From Planotetraspora silvatica (GTDB lineage: Bacteria; Actinomycetota; Actinomycetes; Streptosporangiales; Streptosporangiaceae): DNA of 64,000 nucleotides. The notes beneath the pieces are model-generated. The model was not told the origin of the DNA. It ran no database searches and saw only the letters and a program-made list of their open reading frames with translations. Positions within the stretch are counted from its first letter, which is position 1, and each line of letters opens with the position of its first letter. Shown in pieces: positions 8,134 to 17,998 of the stretch. The stretch is taken from the NCBI RefSeq assembly GCF_016863315.1, contig NZ_BOOQ01000003.1:310001-374000 (forward strand), written 5' to 3'. A program made the translations under genes and the position numbers.

Positions 8134-9165
8134 ATGACTTCCGCAGACGCGGTGCCCGGCAGGCCCTGGGGAGGGGGCCGGCAGCCGGACGACGTTCCAC
8201 GCCGGCTCAACGCCGCTCGTGGGCTGGGTGACCGCATCTTCCGGTACCAGTTGACGGCGGCCGGGGTCGCCGTACTGGCGATCATGGCGGCGGTAGGGGT
8301 GTTCCTGCTGCTCAGAGCCACTCAGGCGCTGAAGGCGACCGGTTTCTCCTTCCTCACCACCGCGGCGTGGCAGCCTGATGTGCACGACTTCGGCATCGCC
8401 GCCGTCCTCACCGGGACGCTGCTGATCGCCATGGTCGCCGTCCTCGTCTCGCTGCCGCTCGCTCTCGGCACTGCGCTGTTCATCTCGGAGGTCGCGCCGC
8501 GAAGGCTGCGCCGGACTCTGATCTCGATGGTGGACCTGATGGCCGCGGTGCCCTCCGTGGTGTACGGGCTGTGGGGGCTGTTCTTCCTCCAGCAGCATGT
8601 GATCACCCTGTCGCGCTGGCTGTCCGACTGGTTCGGCTGGATCCCGTTGCTGAAGGTGGACGGCACGGAGCCCGGCCAGCCGCTGGCCTCCGCCAGCGTG
8701 TACACCGCCTCCGCCTTCGTCGCCGGGATCGTGGTCGCGCTGATGGTCACGCCGATCCAGTGCTCGGTGATGCGGGAGGTCTTCTCACAGGCCCCGGCGG
8801 GCGAGCGGGAAGGCGCGTACGCGCTCGGCGCGACTCGCTGGGGCATGATCCGCTCGGTGACGCTCCCGTACGGCCGCGGCGGAATCATCGGTGGCACGAT
8901 GCTGGGCCTCGGCCGGGCGCTCGGCGAGACCATCGCGGTCTACCTGATCATCTCTCCGGTCTTCGTCATCCAGCCGCACATCCTGCAGACCGGCACCAAC
9001 TCGGTGTCCTCGCTGATCGCACTGCACTACGGCGACGCCTCCGAATTCGGCATGTCGGCACTGATGGCGGCGGGCCTGGCGCTGTTCGTACTCACGCTGG
9101 CGGTCAACTTCACGGCTTCAACGATCGTGGCGCGCTCCCGGTCCGGCGCGCAGAGCGAGGCGTGA
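8134..9165 (+). CDS. pstC: Phosphate-type ABC transporter permease, PstC family
   Basis: I chose ATG 8134 (MTSADAVPG), preceded by GGGGAGAG; upstream in-frame starts add an uncharged, poorly conserved leader. The 343-residue product has a cytoplasmic N-terminus, then about six membrane helices starting at LTAAGVAVLAIMAAVGVFLL. The permease loop EGAYALGATRWGMIRSVTLP is the EAA motif that docks onto the ATPase. GRALGETIAVYLI is typical of PstC. It is the first gene of the operon reaching 18934. It would form the membrane channel with PstA and is driven by PstB. Confidence 0.92.
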   Translation: MTSADAVPGRPWGGGRQPDDVPRRLNAARGLGDRIFRYQLTAAGVAVLAIMAAVGVFLLLRATQALKATGFSFLTTAAWQPDVHDFGIAAVLTGTLLIAMVAVLVSLPLALGTALFISEVAPRRLRRTLISMVDLMAAVPSVVYGLWGLFFLQQHVITLSRWLSDWFGWIPLLKVDGTEPGQPLASASVYTASAFVAGIVVALMVTPIQCSVMREVFSQAPAGEREGAYALGATRWGMIRSVTLPYGRGGIIGGTMLGLGRALGETIAVYLIISPVFVIQPHILQTGTNSVSSLIALHYGDASEFGMSALMAAGLALFVLTLAVNFTASTIVARSRSGAQSEA

Positions 9166-9166
9166 C

Positions 9167-10450
9167 ATGACCGCCATCCAGGAAGCGCCCGAAGCCGTCA
9201 CGACCGAGCCCACGACGGTGCCCGCCACCGTCCTCCCGTCCCGCGAGCCCGCCCCGGAGACCCCCGAGCAGCCGCGGCGGGTCGGCGGCAACACCCGATC
9301 CGACGTGCTGGCGCTGTGGGGCGCCGGGGCGTCCGGGTTGAGCGTCGCTCTGCTGTTGTTCGGCAGAATCGCCCCGCTCTCCGGGGCCCTCGGCTTCGTG
9401 GTCACCGCGTACCTCGTCTTCCTCGTGATCTACGCCGTACTGGTCGGTCTGGAGCACGACGGCCCGGCGGTCCGCGACCGGGTGATGACGGTGGTTCTGT
9501 GGTCGGCGGCGGCGCTGCTGTTCACCGCTCTCGTCCTGGTCATCGGCTTCACCGTGTGGCGCGGCCGCGAGGCGCTGCCGCATCCCAACTTCTTCACCCA
9601 GGACATGCAGAACGCCGGCCCGCTGGACCCGCTGACGCTCGGCGGCATCGACCACGCGATCCTGGGCACCCTGATCATGATCGCGATCGCGCTGGTGATC
9701 ACCGTTCCGCTCGGTGTGGCCTGCGCGGTGTACCTCAACCAGATACGCGGCCGCTTCTCCCGCTTCGTACGCACGATCGTGGAGGCGATGACGGCGCTGC
9801 CGTCGATCGTGGCCGGCTTGATGATCTACGCCACCTGGATCCTCATCCTGGGCCAGCAGAAGTCCGGCCTCGCGGCCGGCTTCGCGATCACTGTGATGAT
9901 GTTGCCGATCGTGATCCGCGCCGCCGATGTGGTGCTGCGACTGGTACCCGGAAACCTCACCGAGGCGGCTGAGGCGCTCGGCGCCTCACGCTGGCGCACC
10001 GTCTGGCATGTGGTGCTGCCCACCGCCCGCTCCGGACTGGCCACCGCCGTCATCCTGGGCACCGCGCGGGGTATCGGAGAGACCTCTCCGGTGCTGCTCA
10101 CCGCGGGATACAACACGGGGCTGAACGCCGACCCGTTGCACGGACCGATGGTGTCGCTGCCGCTGGCGGTCTTCACCTTCGTCAAGTCTCCTGAACCCGC
10201 CATGATCGCCCGCGCTTTCGGCACGGCGGTGGTTCTCATGGCACTGGTCCTGGTGCTCTTCACGATCGCCCGCGTGATCGGCGGCCGCGGACCGGGTCAG
10301 CAGACCAAGCGCAAGGCGCGCCGCGCCGCGCGCGCCTCCCAGCGCGACGCACAACGGTTCGCGAAACTCCGCAGCCCCGCCCTGTCCCTGCCGTTCCGCG
10401 AGGCGTCCGCGAGCGCGGGCACCGATCCTCGTACCGGAGAGAACCTCTGA
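9167..10450 (+). CDS. pstA: Phosphate-type ABC transporter permease, PstA family
   Basis: The 427-residue product is longer than usual for PstA. It has an N-terminal extension of about 45 residues rich in Pro, Thr and Glu, followed by two extra hydrophobic segments (ALWGAGASGLSVALLLFG and LGFVVTAYLVFLVIYAVL). The canonical permease core includes LNQIRGRFSRFVRTIVEAMTA, the EAA loop TEAAEALGASRWRTVWHVVL, and GIGETSPVLLTAGY. The C-terminal tail is basic (QQTKRKARRAARASQRDAQR). It starts one base after the PstC stop, and its own stop overlaps the next start (ATG at 10450), so translation is coupled. Confidence 0.92.
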   Translation: MTAIQEAPEAVTTEPTTVPATVLPSREPAPETPEQPRRVGGNTRSDVLALWGAGASGLSVALLLFGRIAPLSGALGFVVTAYLVFLVIYAVLVGLEHDGPAVRDRVMTVVLWSAAALLFTALVLVIGFTVWRGREALPHPNFFTQDMQNAGPLDPLTLGGIDHAILGTLIMIAIALVITVPLGVACAVYLNQIRGRFSRFVRTIVEAMTALPSIVAGLMIYATWILILGQQKSGLAAGFAITVMMLPIVIRAADVVLRLVPGNLTEAAEALGASRWRTVWHVVLPTARSGLATAVILGTARGIGETSPVLLTAGYNTGLNADPLHGPMVSLPLAVFTFVKSPEPAMIARAFGTAVVLMALVLVLFTIARVIGGRGPGQQTKRKARRAARASQRDAQRFAKLRSPALSLPFREASASAGTDPRTGENL

Positions 10451-12111
10451 TGCCCCGCCACCCCCGCGCCGCCGCCCGCACCGTCGGCCTGCTCACCGCG
10501 TTGCTGTCCGTCCTCGCCTCGGTGCTGCTCGGGTCCGCCGGGACGGCCGCCGCCGCGGCCGGCTACACGCCGGTCGCCGGCGCCGGCTCCACCTGGGCCC
10601 AGAATGCCGTGGACCAGTGGCGCAAGGACGTCAACCAGTACGGCATGCGGATCAGCTACGCCGGCACCGGATCCTCCGACGGCCGCCGTCAGTTCCTCAG
10701 CGGGACCACGGACTTCGCGGTCTCCGACATCCCGTTCCAGACTCACCCCACCGACGGCTCCGCCCCCGAGAACCCGGCGTCCGGCAGTTACGCCTACATG
10801 CCCATCGTGGCCGGCGGCACGGCGTTCATGTACCACCTCACCATCGGCGGCAAGCGGGTCACCAGCCTGCGGCTGTCCGGGGACGTGCTCACGAAGATCT
10901 TCACCAGGGCCGTCACCTACTGGGACGACGCCGCCATCGCCGCGGACAACCCAAGCTTGAAGCTTCCGCACCGCACCATCGTGCCGGTGGTCCGCTCGGA
11001 CGGCTCGGGCTCCACCGCCCAGTTCACCCTGTGGATGGCCAGCCAGCAGAAGGCGCTGTGGCAGGCGTACTGCAAGCGGGTGGGCCGCGCCGGCGCCTGC
11101 GGTGAGACGTCCTACTTCCCGACCGTCCCCGGCATGATCGCCCAGTCCGGCGACCTCGGGGTGGCCGGCTACGTCGCTCAGGGCTACGGCGAGGGCGCGA
11201 TCGGATACGTCAACTACTCCTACGCGCTCAACGCGCACTTCCCGGTCGCCAAGGTGCTCAACCACGCGGGGTACTACACCCTGCCGACCCCCTCGAACGT
11301 CGCCGTCTCGCTACTCAAGGCGAAGATCAACCCCAACAAGAACTCCGCCGACTACCTCACCCAGGACCTGTCGAAGGTCTACACGGACGACGACCGGCGC
11401 AACTACACGCTGTCCAGCTACTCGTACATGATTCTTCCGCTGAAGGTGCAGGGGATCTTCACCACTGCCAAGGGCAAGACCCTCGGCGCCTTCGCGTACT
11501 ACTTCATGTGCCAGGGGCAGCAGAAGGCGCCCGATCTCGGCTACTCACCGCTGCCGATCAACCTGGTCCAAGCCGGTTTCGACCAGATCCGCCGGATCCC
11601 GGGAGTGGCTGCCCAGAACATCAACATCAAGGGCTGCAACAACCCCACGTTCAGCTCCGACGGCAGCAACAAGCTCGCGAAGACCGCCCCCTTCCCCAGC
11701 GCCTGCGACAAGAAGGGCGCCGATTCCTGCACCACCGGCGGTGGCGCGAGCGGCTCCGGCGGCGGGGGGACGTCTGGTTCGCCGGGCGGCTCCGGCGGGA
11801 CGACCGGCGGCACGCCCGGCACCGACGACAAGCCCGGCACCGGGGGGACGACGCCCGGCGGCGCGGCCGGCGCGGTCGACCCCGTCACCGGTCAGAATCC
11901 GACGACGTCGGGCGGCGCCACCGGCGCCCCTGCCGGAACGGCCACGGACGGAACGGTCGTTCTGGCGGACCCCGTCACCGTCGCCGCCGAGACCGGCTGG
12001 AGCGGCACCCAGACCCTGATGTTGCTCGCCGTGCTGGCCGTGCTCGGACTGGTCCTGTTACCAGCCGTCGTCGCCCGGATGCTCGGCTCCCAGAAGAACC
12101 CGTCGGCGTGA
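10450..12111 (+). CDS. pstS: Phosphate-binding PstS-like protein with C-terminal membrane anchor
   Basis: The 553-residue product has a Sec signal (about residues 1-38, ending AAAAAG) and a PBP-type domain. It begins YTPVAGAGSTWAQNAVDQW and contains the phosphate-loop-like RSDGSGSTAQF (about 180-190). A Gly/Thr/Ser/Pro-rich linker (about 425-500) leads to a C-terminal helix (LMLLAVLAVLGLVLLPAVVA) and a short basic tail. It is therefore tethered by a helix rather than by the lipobox usual for PstS. No LPxTG motif is present. It overlaps pstA by one base and the next gene by GTGA. Confidence 0.9.
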   Translation: MPRHPRAAARTVGLLTALLSVLASVLLGSAGTAAAAAGYTPVAGAGSTWAQNAVDQWRKDVNQYGMRISYAGTGSSDGRRQFLSGTTDFAVSDIPFQTHPTDGSAPENPASGSYAYMPIVAGGTAFMYHLTIGGKRVTSLRLSGDVLTKIFTRAVTYWDDAAIAADNPSLKLPHRTIVPVVRSDGSGSTAQFTLWMASQQKALWQAYCKRVGRAGACGETSYFPTVPGMIAQSGDLGVAGYVAQGYGEGAIGYVNYSYALNAHFPVAKVLNHAGYYTLPTPSNVAVSLLKAKINPNKNSADYLTQDLSKVYTDDDRRNYTLSSYSYMILPLKVQGIFTTAKGKTLGAFAYYFMCQGQQKAPDLGYSPLPINLVQAGFDQIRRIPGVAAQNINIKGCNNPTFSSDGSNKLAKTAPFPSACDKKGADSCTTGGGASGSGGGGTSGSPGGSGGTTGGTPGTDDKPGTGGTTPGGAAGAVDPVTGQNPTTSGGATGAPAGTATDGTVVLADPVTVAAETGWSGTQTLMLLAVLAVLGLVLLPAVVARMLGSQKNPSA

Positions 12112-14810
12112 GTAGGCGAATCATGGGCACCCTCAATCCCGGAAACAGCTGGTTCGCCCGGCTGCGCGGCCTCACGCTGCGCCTCGCCGCCGGAGCCGCG
12201 ATAGGCGGCCTGTTCGGCGCCGCCGCCGCCCAGGCGGCTCAACCCGCCGCGGCCGCGGTCAGTCCGTCCACCGGCTCGGCGGTCACCGTGTCCGGCCGGG
12301 GCGAGTTCGCCGGCATGAAGTTCACCGTCAGCCAGACGAAGAACCTCACCAACCAGGCCGTCCAGGTCTCCTGGACCGGTGGCACTCCCACCACGTTCGC
12401 CGGCAGCTACTTCAACACCGACTTCGTCCAGATCATGCAGTGCTGGGGCGACGACGACGGAACGGTCCCGGGCAACCCCGGCCCGTCGCGCACCCAGTGC
12501 GAGTACGGCGCCTCGCCGACCACCAACCGGACCTCCTGGCCCGGCAACGCCCGCGACGACACCCGGGTCGTCACCTACAGTGCCGATCCCACCAACTACG
12601 GCATGGACGACACGTACGGGTACAGTCCCGTCCCCGGCCAACTGGGCGAGGTTCCGTTCAAGTCCGTGGACGGGACCCTGATCACCGGCGGCACCCAGAA
12701 CAACGCGCTGTACAACTACAACACCACCAACGAGATCGACTTCGGCCGGACGGGTGCGGACGGGACGGGCAGCGAGTTCTTCGAGGTGCAGACCTCGAAC
12801 GAGGCGCCGCACCTCGGCTGCGGCGCGCCCGTCACCAAGGCCGGCGTCACCGCCCCGCGCGCCTGCTGGCTGGTCATCGTCCCGCAGGGTCACCTTGACG
12901 TGGACGGCCAGCCGTACGCCGACCACACCCAGGTCAACGCCGGCTCCCCGGTCTCCTCCACCAACTGGAAGAACCGCATCGCGGTCAAGCTCGGCTTCAA
13001 TCCGATCGGCATCAACTGTGCCCTCGGCTCCGCCGAACGCGTCACGGCCGGCAGTGAACTCATGTCCGACGCCATGTCCAGCTGGCAGGCGGCGCTCTGT
13101 GCGACCGGCACCGTCTACGGCTACACGCAGCTCGGCGAGCCCGACGCCCGTGCCCGGCTCATCGGGGACGGCAAGAGCGGACTGACCTTCACCACCCGCG
13201 CACTGGGGTCGGATGAGGGCACCACCGCCCCGAGCGACAAGACCACCTACGCGCCGGTCGCGGTCTCAGGCGTCGTCATCGGATTCAACATCGAACGCAA
13301 CGTGAGGTCGTCGGCGCCGGACTCGGTCAAGAGCCTGTCCGGCACCAAGGTCGAGTCGATCAACCTCACCCCGAGACTGGTCGCCAAACTGCTCACCGAG
13401 TCGTATCGCAACTCGCCGTGGGGGGCGGTGGTGACGAAGTTCTCCGGCGGCGTCGGAAAGCCCACCGCCGCCAAGGGCTACGAATGGGCGCTCGACAACC
13501 CGGCCGGCCTGATCACCGACCCTGAATTCCTCAAGCACAACCCGGAGTTCGCCGATCTCGCCGTCGCCGAGAACCCCAGCACCGACACCGACCTGATCGC
13601 CGCCATCGGGCACTCCGACAGCGCCCGGCAGCTGTGGGAATGGATCAAGTCGGACAAGGACGCCCGGAAGTTCCTGGCGGGCGCCCCGGACGAGTGGGGA
13701 ATGCAGGTCAACCCGTACTACAGCACCAACGCGGACATCAACCCGATCGGCACCGCCTTCGATCCGCTCCGCGACGACTACCCCAAGAGCGACCCCTGGT
13801 GCACCATTCCGTCAGCCAGCGGGGCCACCGAACCGCAGTGCATGACCGACTTCCATCCGTATGTGGACGACATGCAATCGGGGGCCCTTTCCACCCGCCG
13901 GGCCGACACCCTGTGGAAGTCCAGCTGGGACGCCCTCGCCAGCCCGCCCGCCTGGAAGTCCACCGGCCCGCAACTCGTCGGCCAGCGGTTCATGCTGACC
14001 ATCACCGATGTGGCCTCCGCCGCACGGTACGGCCTGCAGACCGCGAAACTGCGCAACGCCTCCGGCGCGTTCGTCGCACCCACCGCGACGACCCTGACCG
14101 CCGCGGTGGCCACCGCGAGCAGCACCAGCAGTGGCGTTCGCACGGTCAGCCCGGACACCACGAAGGCCAAGAACGCCTACCCGCTCACCGAGGTGGTGTA
14201 CGCCGCCGCACGGCCCGCCAAGCTCGCGGCCGCCGCCCGCAAGGACTACGCCAAGCTCCTCCGGTACGCCGTCGGCGCCGGACAGGTCACCGGGCCCAAC
14301 CCCGGTGAACTGCCGCCCGGCTATGCCCCGCTGTCCAAAACGCTGCGAGCCCAGGCCGGCAGCGCCGCCGCCGCACTGGCCGACTGGAAGCCGCCGGCTT
14401 CGCCCCCCTCCCACTCCGGCACCGGCAGCGACTCCGGGGGCACCGGTACCACGCCCCCGAGCGCCACCCCCGCGGCGAGCCCCACCCCGAGCGCCAGTCC
14501 CACCCCGAGCAACAGCGCCACCTTCGACGGCGGGACGGCGATCCTGACGACCGCGGCCGGCACCACTCCCGCGGACCCGCCCAGCGCCCTGCGCTACGCC
14601 GTGCCCGCAGGGGCCGGACTTGGACTGCTGGCCGCCCTCGGCGCGCCGTTCGCGGGTGGTGCCAGGCTCCGGCTGAGACCGGTGCCGCTGCGACTGAACC
14701 TGCCGGGCGGCCGGACGGTCCCCGTCCTGCCCCGGCTCACTCTGCCGGCCGCCCTCCGGCGGCTGCGCCTGCCGGCCCGCGGCGGGAAGGACCACACGCC
14801 GCGCGGCTGA
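12108..14810 (+). CDS. Large secreted PBP-like surface protein of the phosphate operon
   Basis: The start is taken as GTG 12108, overlapping the preceding stop as GTGA; ATG 12123 is the alternative. The 900-residue product has a Sec signal (ending near AQAAQPAAAA), a long extracellular region with PstS/PBP-like stretches (TWKNR-type and GFNIERNV segments, several Cys pairs), and a Pro/Ser/Thr-rich linker (about 770-815). A hydrophobic segment (ALRYAVPAGAGLGLLAALGA) and a basic C-terminal region follow. No clear phosphate loop is visible, so ligand binding is uncertain. It may be a coreceptor or scaffold for the anchored PstS, since it lies between pstS and a second PBP-like gene. Confidence 0.75.
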   Translation: MSRRIMGTLNPGNSWFARLRGLTLRLAAGAAIGGLFGAAAAQAAQPAAAAVSPSTGSAVTVSGRGEFAGMKFTVSQTKNLTNQAVQVSWTGGTPTTFAGSYFNTDFVQIMQCWGDDDGTVPGNPGPSRTQCEYGASPTTNRTSWPGNARDDTRVVTYSADPTNYGMDDTYGYSPVPGQLGEVPFKSVDGTLITGGTQNNALYNYNTTNEIDFGRTGADGTGSEFFEVQTSNEAPHLGCGAPVTKAGVTAPRACWLVIVPQGHLDVDGQPYADHTQVNAGSPVSSTNWKNRIAVKLGFNPIGINCALGSAERVTAGSELMSDAMSSWQAALCATGTVYGYTQLGEPDARARLIGDGKSGLTFTTRALGSDEGTTAPSDKTTYAPVAVSGVVIGFNIERNVRSSAPDSVKSLSGTKVESINLTPRLVAKLLTESYRNSPWGAVVTKFSGGVGKPTAAKGYEWALDNPAGLITDPEFLKHNPEFADLAVAENPSTDTDLIAAIGHSDSARQLWEWIKSDKDARKFLAGAPDEWGMQVNPYYSTNADINPIGTAFDPLRDDYPKSDPWCTIPSASGATEPQCMTDFHPYVDDMQSGALSTRRADTLWKSSWDALASPPAWKSTGPQLVGQRFMLTITDVASAARYGLQTAKLRNASGAFVAPTATTLTAAVATASSTSSGVRTVSPDTTKAKNAYPLTEVVYAAARPAKLAAAARKDYAKLLRYAVGAGQVTGPNPGELPPGYAPLSKTLRAQAGSAAAALADWKPPASPPSHSGTGSDSGGTGTTPPSATPAASPTPSASPTPSNSATFDGGTAILTTAAGTTPADPPSALRYAVPAGAGLGLLAALGAPFAGGARLRLRPVPLRLNLPGGRTVPVLPRLTLPAALRRLRLPARGGKDHTPRG

Positions 14811-14826
14811 GCACCCACAGACCCGC

Positions 14827-14851
14827 CCGCCCCGAAAGGCAGTCGGGGCGG
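14827..14851 (+). terminator. Intra-operon hairpin
   Basis: CCGCCCCGA and TCGGGGCGG form a perfect 9-bp stem with a 7-base loop in the 147-base gap before the next gene. No T-run follows, so it may attenuate transcription or stabilise RNA rather than end the transcript. Confidence 0.5.
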
Positions 14852-14957
14852 ACGGTACGCACCACCCTGCCAGACGGCGGACGCCCCCGGGCGCCCGCAC
14901 GCAAGACCCGCATCACGGTTCCACGACCCGCTTCACCCCTTTGAGCAGGAGACCCTC

Positions 14958-16952
14958 ATGCGCAGCAAGCGCACCATGACCGCAGCAGCCGCGACCCTCG
15001 CGGCGGCCGTCGCGGTCAGCGGACTGACTCTCACCGGCCCGGCCTACGCCGACCCGGCGACGGGCACCTTCGCCGCGTTGGTCGGCGTAGGCTCCGACAC
15101 CACCCAGGACGTGATGAACGCCCTCGCGAAGTCGCTGTCCCCGACAGGGACCGGCATCGCCTCGTACGACGCGATCGCGCCCGGCACCACCGGCTCCACC
15201 ACCTCCGTCATCCAGACCCGCAAGGGCGGCCCGTTCTTCACCCGCCCCAACGGTTCCGGCAAGGGCCGTGCGGCGCTGAGCGCCTCCCTCACCGGCCTCA
15301 CCACGTTCCCCGACGGCAACGGTGTCAAGATCCCCGGCCAGGTGGACTTCGCCCGGTCCTCCGGTGCTCCGTCGGTCACGGGTGGCACCCTCACCTACAT
15401 TCCGTACGCCCGTGACGCGGTCGGTCTGGCGGTGAAGGGCGCGGCACTGAAGCAGCTGACCGCCCAGCAGCTGCACGAGATCTACTCCGGCGCTCTGACG
15501 GTGGTCAACGGCCTGACGGTGCACCCGTACCTGCCGCAGGCGGGCTCGGGCACCCGTTCGTTCTTCCTGAACGCGATCGGCCTCACCGAGACCACCATCA
15601 AGTCGGGCATCGACACGGTCCAGGAGAACCAGGCCAACGACCTTCTCACCGGCGACGTCATCGCTGACGGCGCCCTGGTGCCGTTCTCGGTCGCCAGCTG
15701 GATCGCCCAGAACAACGGCGTCTCGCCCGACCACAGCAAGAAGGCGGTCGCGGCCGGCGCCTACCTGGCCAGCATCAAGACGTCGGACGCCGCCACGACC
15801 TACCTCGCCCCGGTCAGCACCGTGAGCGGCAAGGTCGCCGGCAACACGAGCTACTACAACGACGCCACCTTCGGCCGCGACGTCTTCAACGTCGTCCCGA
15901 CCCGGGCCATCGACACCACCAGCATCTTCTACAAGCAGTCGCTGTACGACATCTTCGTCACCAACGGCACCCACAAGGCGGCGCTGGCCTCCACCGCCAA
16001 CCAGAAGATCATCGCTGACTACGGCTTCCTGAACGAGCCGTACAACGGCTCGATCAACGCGAGCAACCACGCCAAGCTCGGTGGCCTGGAGGACGGCTCC
16101 ACCAACGCGGTGCCCGGCGCCCCCACGCTCACCACCGTCACCGGCGCAGGCAGCGCCAAGCTGACCTGGGCCGCCCCGAAGGTCAACCCCGGACTTCCGG
16201 TCACCGACTACCGCGTGGTGCTGACCGGTCCCACCGGCGCCGTGGTGGCCAACAAGGACTTCTCGGCCACGACCAGGTCCTACACCTTCACCGGCCTCGC
16301 CGCCGGCAAGTACAGCGCCCGCGTGTACGCCGACAACCTCGGTGGCGTCAGCGCCCCCGTCAGCTGGACCGGCACCGTCCCCGCCGTTCCGAAGGTCGCC
16401 AGCAAGGTGACCGCCACCGCGCCCACGAGCTACTACGGTCAGGCCGGCCACGTCAGCGTGACGGTGACCGGTGCCAACTCGATCGTCCCCACCGGCAAGG
16501 TGACCCTCAAGGAGGGCACGAGCACCCTCGGCAGCGCCACCCTCGTCAAGGGCAAGGCGACGGTCGCGCTCTCGAAGACCCTCAAGGTCGGCGCCCACAC
16601 CTTCACCGTCTCCTACGCCGGTGACAGCAAGCTCAACTCCTCCAGCGCCACGGTCAAGAAGACCGTGTCCAAGGCCCTCGCCACCGTGACGGCCAAGGCG
16701 CCGTCCAGGACGAAGACCAACGTCCACGTCAAGGTCACCGTCACCGTCACCGCCACCGGCACGGTGCCCAGCGGCACGGTGCGGATCTACGAGGGCAAGA
16801 AGATCATCGCCACCGGCACGCTGAAGAGCGGCAAGGTCGTCGTCAGCCTGCCCTTCCTCAAGAAGGGCAAGCACGTGCTGCACGCGTACTACCTGGGTTC
16901 CTCGAACGTGAACGTCAAGACCGGCGGCAACTTCACCATCACCGGTTTCTGA
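14958..16952 (+). CDS. Secreted PBP-like domain fused to FN3 and Ig-like domains
   Basis: The 664-residue product is preceded by AGGAG. A Sec signal ends near AYADP. The PBP-type domain spans about 30-375, with VGVGSDTTQDVMNAL at the N-terminus and a phosphate-loop-like LPQAGSGTRSFFL. An FN3 domain (about 385-475: PGAPTLTTVTGAGSAKLTWA) is followed by two bacterial Ig-like repeats (about 480-575 and 575-664; GKVTLKEGTSTLGSATL, SGTVRIYEGKKIIATGTL). There is no membrane anchor and no sorting signal. The fusion suggests a substrate-binding module displayed through adhesion-type domains. It is the third binding-protein-like gene of the operon. Confidence 0.8.
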   Translation: MRSKRTMTAAAATLAAAVAVSGLTLTGPAYADPATGTFAALVGVGSDTTQDVMNALAKSLSPTGTGIASYDAIAPGTTGSTTSVIQTRKGGPFFTRPNGSGKGRAALSASLTGLTTFPDGNGVKIPGQVDFARSSGAPSVTGGTLTYIPYARDAVGLAVKGAALKQLTAQQLHEIYSGALTVVNGLTVHPYLPQAGSGTRSFFLNAIGLTETTIKSGIDTVQENQANDLLTGDVIADGALVPFSVASWIAQNNGVSPDHSKKAVAAGAYLASIKTSDAATTYLAPVSTVSGKVAGNTSYYNDATFGRDVFNVVPTRAIDTTSIFYKQSLYDIFVTNGTHKAALASTANQKIIADYGFLNEPYNGSINASNHAKLGGLEDGSTNAVPGAPTLTTVTGAGSAKLTWAAPKVNPGLPVTDYRVVLTGPTGAVVANKDFSATTRSYTFTGLAAGKYSARVYADNLGGVSAPVSWTGTVPAVPKVASKVTATAPTSYYGQAGHVSVTVTGANSIVPTGKVTLKEGTSTLGSATLVKGKATVALSKTLKVGAHTFTVSYAGDSKLNSSSATVKKTVSKALATVTAKAPSRTKTNVHVKVTVTVTATGTVPSGTVRIYEGKKIIATGTLKSGKVVVSLPFLKKGKHVLHAYYLGSSNVNVKTGGNFTITGF

Positions 16953-16976
16953 CGCGTCACCGTCTGACGCATCACC

Positions 16977-17004
16977 GCCGGGGAGGCCGCCAGGCCTCCC
17001 CGGC
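16977..17004 (+). terminator. Strong intra-operon hairpin
   Basis: GCCGGGGAGGCC and GGCCTCCCCGGC pair perfectly over 12 bp with a 4-base loop. There is no T-run. It sits between the FN3/Ig protein gene and the sortase-like gene and may lower expression of the last two genes. Confidence 0.55.
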
Positions 17005-17042
17005 ACCATCCCCGAGCACCGCCGCTAAGGAGGCCGGCCGCC

Positions 17043-17966
17043 GTGACGGTCGCCGAAGACACCCTGCCCCGCACACCGGCCCCGGCCGCCGCGTCGCCGC
17101 ACACGCTGGTGCTGCGGATGCCCGCCGGTCGCCACATCGCGCGCGGCGCGCTGCTCACCCTCGCCGCGCTGCTGCTCGGCCTGACGATCCAACTTCTGCT
17201 GCTCAGCGGTCTGCAGCAGCGCGCCGCGCAGCAAGCGGCGTTCGACGCGTTCCGCGGCTCCCTCGCCGAGGGCGTCGCACCCGTCGCCCAGACCGACCAG
17301 CAGGGCAGGCTGCTCGCCCTCGGGACTCCCGTGGCGCTGCTCGACATCCCCGCCCTCCAGGTTCGCCAGGTGGTGTTGGAAGGGACCGGCTCCGCCGTAC
17401 TCGCCGACGGCCCCGGCCACCGCCGCGACACCCCGCTGCCCGGACAGGCCGGCACCAGCGTGCTGATGGGCCGAGCCGCCGCGTACGGCGGTCCGTTCGG
17501 CGACCTCGGCAAGCTGACCGCGGGCGACACCTTCACCGTCACCACCGGGCAGGGCAAGGCCCAGTTCCGTGTCCTGGACGTGCGCCGCGCGGGGGATCCG
17601 GCCCCGGGCCCGCCGGCAGCGGGCAAGAGCCGCCTGGTCCTGGTCACCGCGACAGGCGCGCCCTACGTCCCTGAGGGAATCCTGCGGGTCGACGCGGACC
17701 TGGTGTCGGCCACCGCCGAGACCCCGAGCCCCACCATCAAGTCCGGCTCGCTTCCCGACGCCGAACAGCCGATGGAGGGCGACGCCGGCAACCTGTGGCA
17801 GCTGGTCATGTGGCTCCAGGCGCTCGCGGCCGCCTCGATCGCCGCCGTGTGGGCCTGGAAGCGCTGGGGCCGTCAACAGACCTGGATCGTCTTCGCGCCG
17901 ATGGTCGCCCTCCTCGGCCTCGAGGTCGCCGGCCATGTCATCCGATTGCTGCCCAACCTGCTGTGA
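17043..17966 (+). CDS. Sortase-fold protein lacking catalytic His and Cys
   Basis: The 307-residue product starts at GTG 17043 behind AAGGAGG. An N-terminal helix ([18 protein letters not shown]) precedes an extracellular sortase-like domain (about 80-225), recognisable by [38 protein letters not shown] and [19 protein letters not shown]. Two C-terminal helices follow. Active class E/F sortases have GH before the YGxPF stretch and LVTCxP later. Here these read GR (Arg144) and LVTATG (Ala203), so both catalytic His and Cys are absent. Transpeptidation is therefore unlikely; a structural or binding role is inferred. It overlaps the pstB upstream region by GTGA. Confidence 0.8.
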   Translation: MTVAEDTLPRTPAPAAASPHTLVLRMPAGRHIARGALLTLAALLLGLTIQLLLLSGLQQRAAQQAAFDAFRGSLAEGVAPVAQTDQQGRLLALGTPVALLDIPALQVRQVVLEGTGSAVLADGPGHRRDTPLPGQAGTSVLMGRAAAYGGPFGDLGKLTAGDTFTVTTGQGKAQFRVLDVRRAGDPAPGPPAAGKSRLVLVTATGAPYVPEGILRVDADLVSATAETPSPTIKSGSLPDAEQPMEGDAGNLWQLVMWLQALAAASIAAVWAWKRWGRQQTWIVFAPMVALLGLEVAGHVIRLLPNLL

Positions 17967-17998
17967 CCACCTTCTCCGTACCGCATCGAGGTGCCCGC

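Noticed and set aside
11508-12107. Extension of the 12108 gene upstream through a plus-strand frame
   Set aside because: The extra 200 residues are Arg/Pro-rich out-of-frame reading of pstS. The signal peptide starts after 12108.
14913-17009. 698-codon minus-strand frame
   Set aside because: Gly/Val/Arg-rich mirror of the PBP/FN3/Ig gene, which has a signal peptide and domains on the plus strand.
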